Shown in pieces: positions 24,122-31,718 of a DNA stretch of 37,475 nucleotides. A program made the translations under genes and the position numbers. The DNA lies in the NCBI GenBank assembly GCA_959596495.1, contig CAUFXK010000014.1, forward strand, positions 1-37,475, read 5' to 3'. Every line of letters starts with the position of its first letter. The first letter of the stretch is position 1. The stretch is from an uncultured Collinsella sp. Its GTDB lineage: Bacteria > Actinomycetota > Coriobacteriia > Coriobacteriales > Coriobacteriaceae. Below the pieces are notes generated by a model, which did not search any database, was not told the origin of the DNA, and saw only the letters and a list, made by a program, of their open reading frames with translations.

Positions 24122-24930
24122 GTGAGCGTTTGACCGACAATCCCACGCTCTTTAGGCTTCGTGTTCGCTATGGCAAGCGCGATCGCCTTAAGTACCTGGG
24201 CCATCTCGAAGTAATCCATACCATTGAGCGCATCGTGCGCCGTGCGGGACTTCCCTATGCCGTCACGCAGGGCTTCTCTCCGCACATGCGCGTGGGCTTC
24301 TCTTCGGCGCTACCGGTGGGTACGTCGTCGATCTGCGAGTGGTATGACCTGTTTATGACCGAGTTCGTGGCGCTCGACGAAGCGTTTGGGCGTCTGGCTG
24401 CGGTGTCTCCGGCCGATCTGGCGCCCATCGAGGCGGCGTACATCGACGTGCGCACGCCGGCGTTGACGGCGCAGCTCACGCGCCTGTCGTATCGCATCGA
24501 CCTGCACTTGGATCCCGAGGCGCCCGTAAGCGCCGACGAGGTGCGTCGTGCGATCGACACGCTGCGCGCGGACCATGGCATCGACTACGCGCGCGGCAAA
24601 AAGAGCAAGCGCTTGGATTTGGATCACACGCTCGTGGGCTATGAGCTCACGGCTGGGGAGCGTCCGGACCATTTGGTGCTCATGCTCGACACCCATGCCG
24701 ATAACGAGGGCTCCATGCGTCCGGAAATTTTGCTTTCTGCAGCTGATGTTTTGTTGCAGGGCTTGACCCCGGGCGTGGATGCACCTATTGTTTCCACCGG
24801 TATGCAAGACCTCGTGACCATCTGCTCCTACGATGTCGAGCGTCAGAATCAAGCATGCGAGGACGACGAGGGCCGACTCGTCAGCCCCATACCTGTGCGA
24901 ACTTGTGGATTTGCTCCACATACTCGTTGA
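24118..24930 (+). CDS. DUF2344 / TIGR03936 family protein, partner of the radical SAM enzyme
   Basis: A 270-residue protein with the family opening RLRVRYGKRDRLKYLGHLE, followed by RAGLPYAVTQGFSPHMRVGFSSALPVG. The family is found beside, or fused to, the radical SAM protein above, often near ribonuclease G/E and rplU, which suggests a role in RNA or ribosome modification. That is inference from context. The 4-bp overlap (ATGA at 24118-24121) points to coupled, equimolar translation. Its stop codon lies inside the -35 box of the rplU promoter. Confidence 0.87.
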   Translation: MSERLTDNPTLFRLRVRYGKRDRLKYLGHLEVIHTIERIVRRAGLPYAVTQGFSPHMRVGFSSALPVGTSSICEWYDLFMTEFVALDEAFGRLAAVSPADLAPIEAAYIDVRTPALTAQLTRLSYRIDLHLDPEAPVSADEVRRAIDTLRADHGIDYARGKKSKRLDLDHTLVGYELTAGERPDHLVLMLDTHADNEGSMRPEILLSAADVLLQGLTPGVDAPIVSTGMQDLVTICSYDVERQNQACEDDEGRLVSPIPVRTCGFAPHTR

Positions 24931-24955
24931 CGGGGGTATTTTCGCCTGCTACTAT
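24927..24955 (+). promoter_or_regulatory. Promoter of rplU-rpmA
   Basis: TTGACG (24927-24932) and TACTAT (24950-24955) have the ideal 17-bp spacing. Initiation would fall near 24962, giving a leader of about 35 nt before the rplU start. The -35 element overlaps the TGA of the upstream gene. Confidence 0.8.
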
Positions 24956-24997
24956 ATTCGGCTGTTGCACTAACTGATGCATGAAGGGCAAGTAAAC

Positions 24998-25372
24998 ATG
25001 TACGCAATCGTTAACACGGGCGGCAAGCAGTACAAGGTCGCCACCGACGATGTCATCACCGTCGAGAAGATCGAGGGCAATGAGGGCGACAAGGTCACCC
25101 TGCCGGTCATCTTCCTCAACGATGGTAAGAAGATCGTCACCGATCCCGACAAGCTGGCCAAGGCCAAGGTTACCGCTCAGATCGTTGAGCAGTTCAAGGG
25201 CGAGAAGCAGCTGGTCTTCAAGTTCCACAAGCGTAAGCGCTATCGTCGTCTGAAGGGTCACCGTCAGCAGCTCACCAAGCTGAAGATCGTGAAGGTCCAG
25301 GCTACGTCCCGCGCCAAGAAGGCTGTCAAGGCAGAGGCCGAGGCTGTTGCCGAGGCTCCCGTCGCCGAGTAG
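24998..25372 (+). CDS. rplU: 50S ribosomal protein L21
   Basis: A 124-residue protein beginning MYAIVNTGGKQYKV, the L21 signature, with KFHKRKRYRRLKGHRQQLT binding 23S rRNA. The last approximately 20 residues (from TSRAKKAV) form an alanine/glutamate/valine tail beyond the roughly 103-residue core of E. coli L21. An ATG 21 bp upstream is in frame, but AAGGGCAAG precedes 24998 and the alignment begins there. It is first in the L21-L27 transcript. Confidence 0.97.
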   Translation: MYAIVNTGGKQYKVATDDVITVEKIEGNEGDKVTLPVIFLNDGKKIVTDPDKLAKAKVTAQIVEQFKGEKQLVFKFHKRKRYRRLKGHRQQLTKLKIVKVQATSRAKKAVKAEAEAVAEAPVAE

Positions 25373-25405
25373 ATTACACTCGTAACGAAAGAGTAGGTAT
25401 ACACA

Positions 25406-25663
25406 ATGGCACACAAAAAAGGACTCGGTTCCTCCCGTAATGGCCGTGACTCCCGCGGTCAGCGCCTTGGCACGAAGCGCTATGCCGGCCAGACGGTAAC
25501 CACGGGCACGATTCTCGTCCGTCAGCACGGCACTCACATCCACCCGGGTGAGAACGTTGGCCGTGGCAAGGACGACACGCTGTTCGCGCTGGTCGACGGT
25601 ACCGTTGAGTTCCACAAGGGTATCAAGCACAGGGTCAGCGTACGCCCGCTCGCGAACGCGTAA
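25406..25663 (+). CDS. rpmA: 50S ribosomal protein L27
   Basis: An 85-residue protein starting MAHKKGLGSSRNGRDS. This N-terminus reaches the peptidyl transferase centre. There is no extra cleavable N-terminal peptide of the kind processed by Prp in Firmicutes, so it is used as made. Further motifs are GQTVTTGTILVRQHGT and HPGENVGRGKDDTLF. It follows rplU by 33 bp. Confidence 0.97.
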   Translation: MAHKKGLGSSRNGRDSRGQRLGTKRYAGQTVTTGTILVRQHGTHIHPGENVGRGKDDTLFALVDGTVEFHKGIKHRVSVRPLANA

Positions 25664-25688
25664 TTCACCCTTCATAGAGCACATATGT

Positions 25689-25731
25689 GGGAGGCACTTG
25701 AGTTTTAGGATTCAAGGGTCTCCCTCTTTTT
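25689..25731 (+). terminator. Intrinsic terminator / attenuator between rpmA and obgE
   Basis: GGGAGGCACTTGA (25689-25701) pairs with TCAAGGGTCTCCC (25712-25724) over 13 positions with one mismatch and one G-T pair. The loop has ten bases, and the T-rich tract CTCTTTTT follows. It ends just before the obgE ribosome site, so read-through probably sets the ratio of L21/L27 to downstream genes. Confidence 0.85.
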
Positions 25732-25747
25732 GTAGGAGGCGATTCTG

Positions 25748-27214
25748 TTGTCACAGTTCACCGATATCAGCCGCATTAACGTGTGCGGCGGCGACGGCGG
25801 AGCCGGATGCATGTCGTTTAGGCGCGAGGCATTTGTCCCCAAGGGCGGCCCCGATGGCGGCGACGGCGGTCGTGGCGGCAATGTCGTCATCCAGGCCGAT
25901 GCTCAGCTGTCTTCGTTGATCGATTACCGCTTTAAGCATCACTTCCGCGCCGAGCGCGGCACGCACGGGCAGGGTGCCCGTCGTAACGGTAAGAGCGGCG
26001 AGGACCTGATCCTGAAGGTTCCCATGGGCACCGTGGTGCGCGAGCTCGACCCCGAGACGCAGACCCCGATGTTCGAGATTGCCGATCTGGTGCACGATGG
26101 CGAGCGCGTTGTCGTGGCCCCTGGTGGCGCCGGCGGCTTGGGCAACACGCACTTTGTGACGTCGGTGCGCCGCGCGCCCGCGTTCGCTCAGCTGGGCGAA
26201 CCGGCCGAGGAGCACTGGATTGAGCTTGAGATGAAGCTTATGGCCGATGCCGCGCTCGTGGGCTTTCCCTCGGTGGGTAAGTCTTCGCTCATCGCGCGCA
26301 TGAGTGCCGCCCGTCCCAAGATCGCCGACTATCCGTTTACAACGCTCGTGCCGAACCTCGGCATGGTGCGTGCCGGTGAGTATTCTTACGTCGTTGCCGA
26401 CGTTCCTGGTTTGATCGAGGGCGCGAGCGAGGGCAAGGGCCTGGGCCACCAGTTCCTGCGCCACATTGAGCGTACGGCGCTCATCATGCATGTCGTTGAC
26501 ATGACGGGCGGGTTTGAGGATCGCGATCCGGTCGAGGATTACCGTATCATCAACCGTGAGCTCGAGCAGTATGGCGCCGAGCTTTCGGAGCGTCCGCAGA
26601 TCGTCGTCGCCAACAAGTGCGATGCGCCGGGCACGGCCGACAAGATTGCCGACCTCAAGCGCGCCGCGCTCGACGATGGACATATGTTCTTTGCCGTGTC
26701 CGCCGTGACGGGCGCCGGCCTCAACACGCTGATGCTTGCCGTGGGCGAGCAGGTGGCTAAGCTGCGTGCCGAGTTGGCGGTCTCCGCTGAGCCGGTCGAT
26801 CTGCGCGACGAGGAGTGGGAGCGCCGCCGTCTGCAGCGCGAGAAGCGTTTCCGCATTGTCCAGGAAGAGCCCGGTGCCTTCCGCGTGGTCGGTCGTGCCA
26901 TCGAGCGCATGGTCATCCAGACCGACTGGGAAAACGAGGAAGCCGTCATCTACCTGCAGCATAAGTTTGCGCGTATGGGTGTTGACGACGCGCTCGAGAA
27001 GGCCGGTTGCCGTGCGGGCGACGAGGTCCGCATTTGCCAGCGCGCCTTTGACTTTGAGGGCGCTGAGGACTTCTCGGAGTACGAGGAGCTCGAGGACGCT
27101 GGCGAGGACGTTGCCGTTGAGGCCCTTGACGTGGCCGATGCTCCGGATGAGGGCGTCGAGGTTGTCGATGCGGCAGATGCCGCGGACGATGCCGAGACCT
27201 CGGAGGGCGAGTAA
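25748..27214 (+). CDS. obgE: GTPase ObgE/CgtA
   Basis: A 488-residue GTPase for late 50S assembly and growth-state control. The glycine-rich Obg fold covers about 1-160 (CGGDGGAGCMSFRRE, PDGGDGGRGGNV). The G domain has G1 GFPSVGKSS (172-180), DVPG (218-221) and NKCD (287-290). An OCT domain lies around 340-430. The last approximately 55 residues are strongly acidic and low-complexity. The start is TTG with GGAGG 8 nt upstream. It lies directly behind a terminator hairpin and 3 bp before nadD. Confidence 0.96.
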   Translation: MSQFTDISRINVCGGDGGAGCMSFRREAFVPKGGPDGGDGGRGGNVVIQADAQLSSLIDYRFKHHFRAERGTHGQGARRNGKSGEDLILKVPMGTVVRELDPETQTPMFEIADLVHDGERVVVAPGGAGGLGNTHFVTSVRRAPAFAQLGEPAEEHWIELEMKLMADAALVGFPSVGKSSLIARMSAARPKIADYPFTTLVPNLGMVRAGEYSYVVADVPGLIEGASEGKGLGHQFLRHIERTALIMHVVDMTGGFEDRDPVEDYRIINRELEQYGAELSERPQIVVANKCDAPGTADKIADLKRAALDDGHMFFAVSAVTGAGLNTLMLAVGEQVAKLRAELAVSAEPVDLRDEEWERRRLQREKRFRIVQEEPGAFRVVGRAIERMVIQTDWENEEAVIYLQHKFARMGVDDALEKAGCRAGDEVRICQRAFDFEGAEDFSEYEELEDAGEDVAVEALDVADAPDEGVEVVDAADAADDAETSEGE

Positions 27215-27217
27215 GCC

Positions 27218-27895
27218 ATGTCGCTGCGCGGTGGAATCGGTTTGCCCGAGCTGCCCATAAAAGAGGGCAAGGAGTTTCGGCTTGGCATTATGGGCGGCAC
27301 CTTCGACCCGATTCATTACGGGCACTTGGTGACTGCCGAGCAGGCGCGCGAGTCGCTCGACTTGGACGCTGTGCTCTTTATGCCGGCCGGCTCTCCTGCC
27401 TTTAAACTCGACAAACCGGTGACGCCTGCTGAGGACCGTTATGCCATGACGGTTCTCGCCACCGCCGCGAATCCGGCTTTTTTGGCGAGCCGTTTCGAGA
27501 TCGACCGTCCGGGCGTGACCTATACTGCCGATACGCTTCATGCCCTTCGCGACTTTTACCCGCCGCAGGTAAAGCTCTACTTTATTACGGGCGCCGACGC
27601 GATTATTGATATTGTGACCTGGCATGATGCCGAGCGAATTGCTGAGCTTGCTACCTTTATTGCGGCGACGCGACCGGGTTTTGATATCGATACGGCGCGT
27701 GCCCGAATCAAAGAGTCGGGGCTGCCGTTCGACGTGCGCTATATTCAGATTCCGGCGCTGGCGATCAGCTCGACGAACATTCGTAAGCGAGTTGCCCGCG
27801 GCATGAGCGTGCGCTATCTTACGAGCGAGTCTGTGCTCGGCTACATTCGCAAGCGCAGTTTGTATGTCGATCTGGGTCAAGAAGATTTTGAGTGA
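27218..27895 (+). CDS. nadD: Nicotinate-nucleotide adenylyltransferase
   Basis: A 225-residue enzyme that joins ATP and nicotinate mononucleotide to make deamido-NAD. The nucleotidyltransferase signature is GGTFDPIHYGHL (26-37), and ISSTNIRKR near 187 is the second. ITGADAIIDIVTW marks the substrate site. About 20 residues precede the usual start, but GGAGGG lies before the ATG at 27218 and no later start fits. Its TGA overlaps the ATG of yqeK by one base. Confidence 0.95.
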   Translation: MSLRGGIGLPELPIKEGKEFRLGIMGGTFDPIHYGHLVTAEQARESLDLDAVLFMPAGSPAFKLDKPVTPAEDRYAMTVLATAANPAFLASRFEIDRPGVTYTADTLHALRDFYPPQVKLYFITGADAIIDIVTWHDAERIAELATFIAATRPGFDIDTARARIKESGLPFDVRYIQIPALAISSTNIRKRVARGMSVRYLTSESVLGYIRKRSLYVDLGQEDFE

Positions 27896-28515
27896 TGGGG
27901 GCTACGTTGTCGGTAGAGGATCAGTTTGAGGGCGATGAGCGCGCGCTGCTCAAGCGCATTCAAGAGCTGCTCGATGTTCGCATGAAAGATAAGCGCAAGC
28001 GCTATGTGCATTCGCTGGGTGTTGCCGAGACCGCACTTCATCTGGCCGAGGTCTACGGCGTTGACCGCTTTGATGCGGCTACCGCCGGCTTAATTCACGA
28101 CTGGGACAAGGTTCTTTCCGATGACGAGCTCGTGGCCCGCGCGCTTCACTATGGCATCAAGGTTGCCGGCTCTCCTTCCGCCGCGACGCCGCTTTTGCAT
28201 GGCCCTGTTGCCGCCTATGAGCTTCCGCAGCTTTTTCCCGAGCTGTCGCCGGCTGTTTTCCAAGCTGTCGACCGTCACACCGTGGGTGCCTGCGACATGA
28301 CGCCGCTCGATATGGTGGTCTTTGTGGCAGATGCCATCGAGCCCAACCGTCACGGCGACTATGCCCATGCGCTGCGCAAGATGGTGGGGGAGTCGACGCT
28401 TGACGAGTTGTTCTTCTCCTGTTTTGCGCAGGGTCTGGTCTATGTGATCCAGTCCGGGCGCTATCTTTATCCCACGGCTATTACGATTTACAACCATTAC
28501 GCCCAGCTGCGCTAG
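27895..28515 (+). CDS. yqeK: HD-domain protein YqeK (Ap4A hydrolase family)
   Basis: About 206 residues with the HD phosphohydrolase metal site: H39 (YVHSLGVAE), H68-D69 (LIHDWDK), H102 (LLHGP), H128 (DRHTVG) and D146 (VADAIEPNR). YqeK relatives hydrolyse diadenosine tetraphosphate symmetrically to ADP, a stress alarmone clean-up. Starts at 27892 (GTG), 27895 (ATG, sharing TGATG with nadD) and 27907 (TTG behind GGGGG) are all possible. 27895 is reported. The nadD-yqeK-rsfS order is conserved in many bacteria. Confidence 0.92.
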   Translation: MGATLSVEDQFEGDERALLKRIQELLDVRMKDKRKRYVHSLGVAETALHLAEVYGVDRFDAATAGLIHDWDKVLSDDELVARALHYGIKVAGSPSAATPLLHGPVAAYELPQLFPELSPAVFQAVDRHTVGACDMTPLDMVVFVADAIEPNRHGDYAHALRKMVGESTLDELFFSCFAQGLVYVIQSGRYLYPTAITIYNHYAQLR

Positions 28516-28543
28516 CTCGGGTGTGTCTAGAAAGAGGTATTCC

Positions 28544-28999
28544 ATGGCCGACGAGACCATGACTGACGAGCAGATTCTTGAAGGTGTGGAGCACAAGAGT
28601 TTCGTTGCCACGTCCGACCGCACCGCCGCCTCGCTGTCCGCGAGCGGTGTCGCCGCCGAGGATGTCGCCCGCGCCGCCGCGCAGGCCGCCTACGACAAGA
28701 AGGGCGAGGACGTGCAGGTGCTCGACCTGACCGAGCTTTCCGACGTGTGCGACTACTTTGTGCTTGCCACCGGTACCAACAACCGCCAGGTCGATTCGAT
28801 CGTCGACGAGATCGAGGAGAAGGTCGCCGAGGCTTGCAGCGAGCATCCGTTCTCCATCGAGGGCCGCGAGCAGAAGACCTGGATGCTCATGGACTACGGC
28901 TCGGTTGTCGTCCACGTCTTCACTCCCGAAGCCCGCGACTTCTACCGCCTAGAAAAGCTCTGGGGTGACGCCCCCCAGCTCCCCCTCGACCTCCTCTAG
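28544..28999 (+). CDS. rsfS: Ribosomal silencing factor RsfS
   Basis: A 151-residue protein. The RsfS fold occupies about 40-145, with VQVLDLTELSDVCDYFVLATG, NNRQVDSIVDEIEE, and WMLMDYGSVVVHVFTPEARDFYRLEKLWGD split along its length. RsfS binds L14 and blocks subunit joining in starvation. An N-terminal extension of about 40 residues, acidic then alanine-rich, precedes the domain. AGAGG lies 6 nt before the ATG at 28544; an upstream GTG at 28523 is less likely. It ends the obgE transcript. Confidence 0.94.
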   Translation: MADETMTDEQILEGVEHKSFVATSDRTAASLSASGVAAEDVARAAAQAAYDKKGEDVQVLDLTELSDVCDYFVLATGTNNRQVDSIVDEIEEKVAEACSEHPFSIEGREQKTWMLMDYGSVVVHVFTPEARDFYRLEKLWGDAPQLPLDLL

Positions 29000-29042
29000 T
29001 GGCTCATTTGATACGGGGCTTTTAGTTAGCCTCGCGCATTTT

Positions 29043-29085
29043 GCCGGGCAGTTGCGGTTTTCCGCACCTGCCCGGCTTTCTTTTT
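29043..29085 (+). terminator. Strong intrinsic terminator after rsfS
   Basis: GCCGGGCAG (29043-29051) pairs with CTGCCCGGC (29068-29076). After a T/C mismatch, TGCGG pairs with CCGCA around the loop TTTT. TTTCTTTTT follows at 29077-29085. The U-tract lies on the plus strand only, so it mainly serves rsfS, not the convergent dinB. Confidence 0.92.
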
Positions 29086-29097
29086 GCCTAAAGGCGG

Positions 29098-30312
29098 TTA
29101 ATCGTTGAAGCGGGATTGGCGGCCGAAAGATAGGGCGGTGTCGCCGAACTTGTCTCGGACGGCATCGATCGCGACTGAGAGGTCGCGACGGTCGCTTGAT
29201 TGGGCTCCGCGGTCGTCGACTTCGCAGAACAGGTCGGTCTGGATGCCGCCCTGATGGTCAAAGTCGCTCATCCCGATACCCGCCAGACGCACATGCATGC
29301 CTTCCTGCCAGATGTTGTCGAGCAGCTCGAGCGCCACCGCCACAAAGATGTTCTCATCGTCGGTCGGATGCGGCAGCCGGCGCTGTGCCGTACGCCCGCT
29401 GCCATACGAATACTTGAGCTTGAGCGTTACCGTGCCGCCCGTCAGTCCCTGACGGCGCAGGCGGCGTCCAACTGACTCGCCCAACAGTGCAATCGCCGCT
29501 TCGATGTCTCCGCGCTCAGTTAAATCTTTCGCAAAGGTGCGTTCATTGCTGACCGACTTGATCTTGCGCTCTTCATCGAGACTCGTGACTTCGGAGATTT
29601 CAAGTCCCAGCGCACGCTGACGCATACGTTCGCCGTTGACGCCAAAAATAGAGGCCAAGGTGGATTCCGGCGCGCGTGACAGCTCGCCGAGCGTGTAGAT
29701 GCGCATACGGCGCAGTCGCTCCTCGGCCGAGCGCCCGATGCCGCTCATGGCAGATACCGGCAGCGCGGCCAAAAAGCGCTGCTCGGTTCCGGGGCGCACG
29801 ATGGTCAGCCCAAACGGCTTATCTCGCTCGCTTGCGATCTTTGCGACCGTCTTGTTGCAGCCCACGCCAATGGAGCACGTCACTCCCAGCGCTGCCACGC
29901 GGTCGCTTATACGCCGTGCAACCAGCAGCGGGTCCTCGGGCGCAAAGCGACCCGGTGTGATATCGATAAAGGCTTCGTCGATGGATACGCGCTCAACGCG
30001 CGGGGTCTCGTCGGCGAGAATCGCCATGACCCGCGCGCTCACCTCGCGGTAGCGATCAAAGTGCCCGTGCGTCCAAATGGCTTGCGGGCACAAGCGCCGC
30101 GCTTCGGCCGAGGCCATGGCAGAGTGCACGCCAAAGCGACGCGCCTCATACGAACACGTGGACACGACGCCACGCGAATCGGCGTCTCCGCCCACGATGA
30201 GCGGCTTTCCGCGCCATTCGGGATGATCGAGCATCTCCACGCTCGCAAAAAACGCATCGAGGTCCATGAGGCCCACCGCCGGACCCGTCCAGGGAGGCGG
30301 CGTGACACCCAT
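29098..30312 (-). CDS. dinB: DNA polymerase IV (Y family)
   Basis: A 404-residue translesion polymerase. Metal ligands are D17 (GLMDLDAFF) and the pair D112-E113 in SIDEAFID. Other parts are YEARRFGVHSAMAS, SIGVGCNKTVAKIAS, a thumb helix-hairpin-helix (MSGIGRSAEERL), the little-finger domain, and a clamp-binding motif QTDLF near the C-terminus. An upstream ATG at 30351 would add 13 residues but lacks a ribosome site. The ATG at 30312 has GAGG 5 nt upstream, so it is preferred. It is convergent with rsfS and divergent from rpsP, in its own transcription unit. Confidence 0.94.
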   Translation of the reverse strand: MGVTPPPWTGPAVGLMDLDAFFASVEMLDHPEWRGKPLIVGGDADSRGVVSTCSYEARRFGVHSAMASAEARRLCPQAIWTHGHFDRYREVSARVMAILADETPRVERVSIDEAFIDITPGRFAPEDPLLVARRISDRVAALGVTCSIGVGCNKTVAKIASERDKPFGLTIVRPGTEQRFLAALPVSAMSGIGRSAEERLRRMRIYTLGELSRAPESTLASIFGVNGERMRQRALGLEISEVTSLDEERKIKSVSNERTFAKDLTERGDIEAAIALLGESVGRRLRRQGLTGGTVTLKLKYSYGSGRTAQRRLPHPTDDENIFVAVALELLDNIWQEGMHVRLAGIGMSDFDHQGGIQTDLFCEVDDRGAQSSDRRDLSVAIDAVRDKFGDTALSFGRQSRFND

Positions 30313-30326
30313 GGCATCCTCATAAC

Positions 30327-30340
30327 CGTATGTATGTTCG
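30327..30340 (-). promoter_or_regulatory. Degenerate LexA/SOS-box-like sequence upstream of dinB
   Basis: On the minus strand CGAACATACATACG matches the Gram-positive SOS box CGAACATATGTTCG at 11 of 14 positions, with an intact left half and a decayed right half. It lies 15 bp upstream of the preferred dinB start and downstream of a TATACT (30358-30363) that may be the -10. The weak right half keeps confidence low. Confidence 0.3.
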
Positions 30341-30395
30341 CGTCTTTCCATGTCATGAGTATACCGCGCAGCTCATGTGGGGTGCGTGTATGTGC

Positions 30396-30423
30396 TTGCA
30401 AATCCCGAATTCTTGTCTAAGAT
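30396..30423 (+). promoter_or_regulatory. Candidate distal promoter of the rpsP operon
   Basis: TTGCAA (30396-30401) and TAAGAT (30418-30423) are 16 bp apart. It would give a leader of about 120 nt with two small hairpins (CTTCG/CGAAG near 30434-30450 and GAAGT/ACTTC near 30449-30470). Confidence 0.4.
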
Positions 30424-30467
30424 ATGGATTTGCCTTCGACTACACCGAAGAAGTTGGTCTCACGGAC

Positions 30468-30496
30468 TTCACCTGCCCGCGTCGATGGCGTATTAT
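30468..30496 (+). promoter_or_regulatory. Candidate proximal promoter of the rpsP operon
   Basis: TTCACC (30468-30473) and TATTAT (30491-30496) are separated by 17 bp. Initiation near 30503 leaves about 50 nt to the rpsP start, including a GCAGC/GCTGC hairpin at 30519-30533 just before the ribosome site. Confidence 0.5.
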
Positions 30497-30552
30497 GTTC
30501 AACTGTTTGTTTGTAGTTGCAGCCTAAAGCTGCTTGGTTGGAGGAGTTTCCT

Positions 30553-30894
30553 TTGGCAGTCAAGATTCGCCTTGCTCGTCACGGCGCTAAGAAGCGTCCG
30601 TACTACCGTGTCGTCGTCGCCGATTCCCGCGCCCCGCGTGACGGTCGTATCATCGAGGAGGTTGGCCGCTACAACCCGATGACCGCCCCCAAGACCATCA
30701 ACCTCGACCTCGAGAAGATCGCCGACTGGCAGTCCAAGGGCGCTCAGCTCACCGACGCCGTCGCCGCTCTGGTCAAGGCCGCCAACGAGGGCGAGAAGAC
30801 CGAGACCGTCGTCAAGAAGTCCAAGAAGCAGCTCGCCAAAGAGGCCGAGGCCGCTAAGGCTGCCGCTGAGGCCGCTGAGGGCGCCGAGGAGTAA
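30553..30894 (+). CDS. rpsP: 30S ribosomal protein S16
   Basis: A 113-residue protein opening with AVKIRLARHGAKKRPYYRVVVAD split across its first 25 residues, the S16 signature, then DGRIIEEVGRYNP. The final approximately 30 residues are a lysine/alanine/glutamate tail beyond the core. The start is TTG at 30553, with GGAGGAG about 8 nt upstream. An in-frame ATG at 30517 lies within the leader hairpin and has no ribosome site. It leads the rpsP-khpA-rimM-trmD-lepB series. Confidence 0.96.
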   Translation: MAVKIRLARHGAKKRPYYRVVVADSRAPRDGRIIEEVGRYNPMTAPKTINLDLEKIADWQSKGAQLTDAVAALVKAANEGEKTETVVKKSKKQLAKEAEAAKAAAEAAEGAEE

Positions 30895-30897
30895 ATC

Positions 30898-31182
30898 GTG
30901 CCTGAGGTTGACGCTGCACAGCTCGAGGGTGAGGCAATGCTCTCAGATCGCATCGCCGATCTCGTCGAATATCTCGTTGTTCAGATCGTCGACGACCCGG
31001 ATTCCGTGAGCCTTGAGGTCATCGATGGTGACGACGCCTCTACGATCGAGGTTTCTGTCGCCGAGGATGACGTCGCTAAGGTCATCGGCCGTCGTGGCCG
31101 TACCATCAAGGCCATTCGCACGCTCGCCCGTGCACTGGCCGCTCGCCTCGACACTGCTGTCGAGGTAGAGGTTCTGGGCTAG
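30898..31182 (+). CDS. khpA: KH-domain RNA-binding protein KhpA
   Basis: A 94-residue single KH domain with the GxxG loop G64-R-R-G67 in KVIGRRGRTIKAIRTL. KhpA pairs with KhpB and binds RNA, affecting cell-wall growth and division in several Gram-positives. The GTG at 30898 has GGAG upstream, partly within the end of rpsP. An internal ATG at 30937, preceded by GAGGGTGAGG, would give an 81-residue protein closer to the usual size. Both starts remain possible. Confidence 0.9.
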   Translation: MPEVDAAQLEGEAMLSDRIADLVEYLVVQIVDDPDSVSLEVIDGDDASTIEVSVAEDDVAKVIGRRGRTIKAIRTLARALAARLDTAVEVEVLG

Positions 31183-31186
31183 GACC

Positions 31187-31708
31187 TTGAGGTCCCAGTA
31201 CAAAAACATCGCCCGTGTGGTCAAGCCGCACGGAAGGAAGGGGGAGGTCCTCGCGCAGCCGCTGCGGGGGCTTCCTTCTGTATTAGAGCCGGGTATGCGC
31301 GTCGCCCTGACGCCGCCGGCGCTCAAGCGCGACCGCTTTTGCACGGTCGTGTCCGTCACCGATACGGGCGATGGCGATCTGGTCTCGTTTGAGGGCATTG
31401 ACGACTTGACGGACGCCGAGGGCATCACGGGATGCTATGTGTTGGCAAATCGTGACGATTTTGAGCTCGATTCACTCGACGCCGCCTATACCGACCTGAT
31501 GGGTCGCGAGGTGGTCGACGAGCGCTTCGGTTCACTCGGCACGATCGTCGAGATCATGTCGACGCCCGCTAACGATGTTTGGGTTGTCGAGGGTGATCGG
31601 TACGGCGAGGTACTGATTCCCGTGATCGAGCAGGTTGTGCTCGATCTTCCCGACACAGGAACAATTTCCGTCCACGTTATGGACGGCCTGATCGATATGG
31701 ACAAGTAG
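31187..31708 (+). CDS. rimM: 16S rRNA processing protein RimM
   Basis: A 173-residue factor that matures the head of the 30S subunit by binding S19. The N-terminal barrel starts IARVVKPHGRKGEV. The C-terminal PRC-barrel has LMGREVVDERFGSLGTIVE and VLIPVIEQVVLDLP. The first codon is TTG at 31187, only 4 bp after khpA, with a weak ribosome site (TAGGA close by), so it may depend on translational coupling. Length is normal. Confidence 0.93.
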   Translation: MRSQYKNIARVVKPHGRKGEVLAQPLRGLPSVLEPGMRVALTPPALKRDRFCTVVSVTDTGDGDLVSFEGIDDLTDAEGITGCYVLANRDDFELDSLDAAYTDLMGREVVDERFGSLGTIVEIMSTPANDVWVVEGDRYGEVLIPVIEQVVLDLPDTGTISVHVMDGLIDMDK

Positions 31709-31718
31709 GGAGGACAAC

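Noticed and set aside
24956..24997. L21-type autoregulatory leader before rplU
   Set aside because: The leader is only about 35 nt and shows no clear stable structure.
25751..27880. Open frame of 709 codons opposite obgE and nadD
   Set aside because: Both genes on the plus strand show complete family motifs; the opposite frame is open only because of high GC.
30517..30552. Upstream ATG start for rpsP
   Set aside because: It lies at a leader hairpin, has no ribosome site and would add 12 residues not found in S16 proteins.
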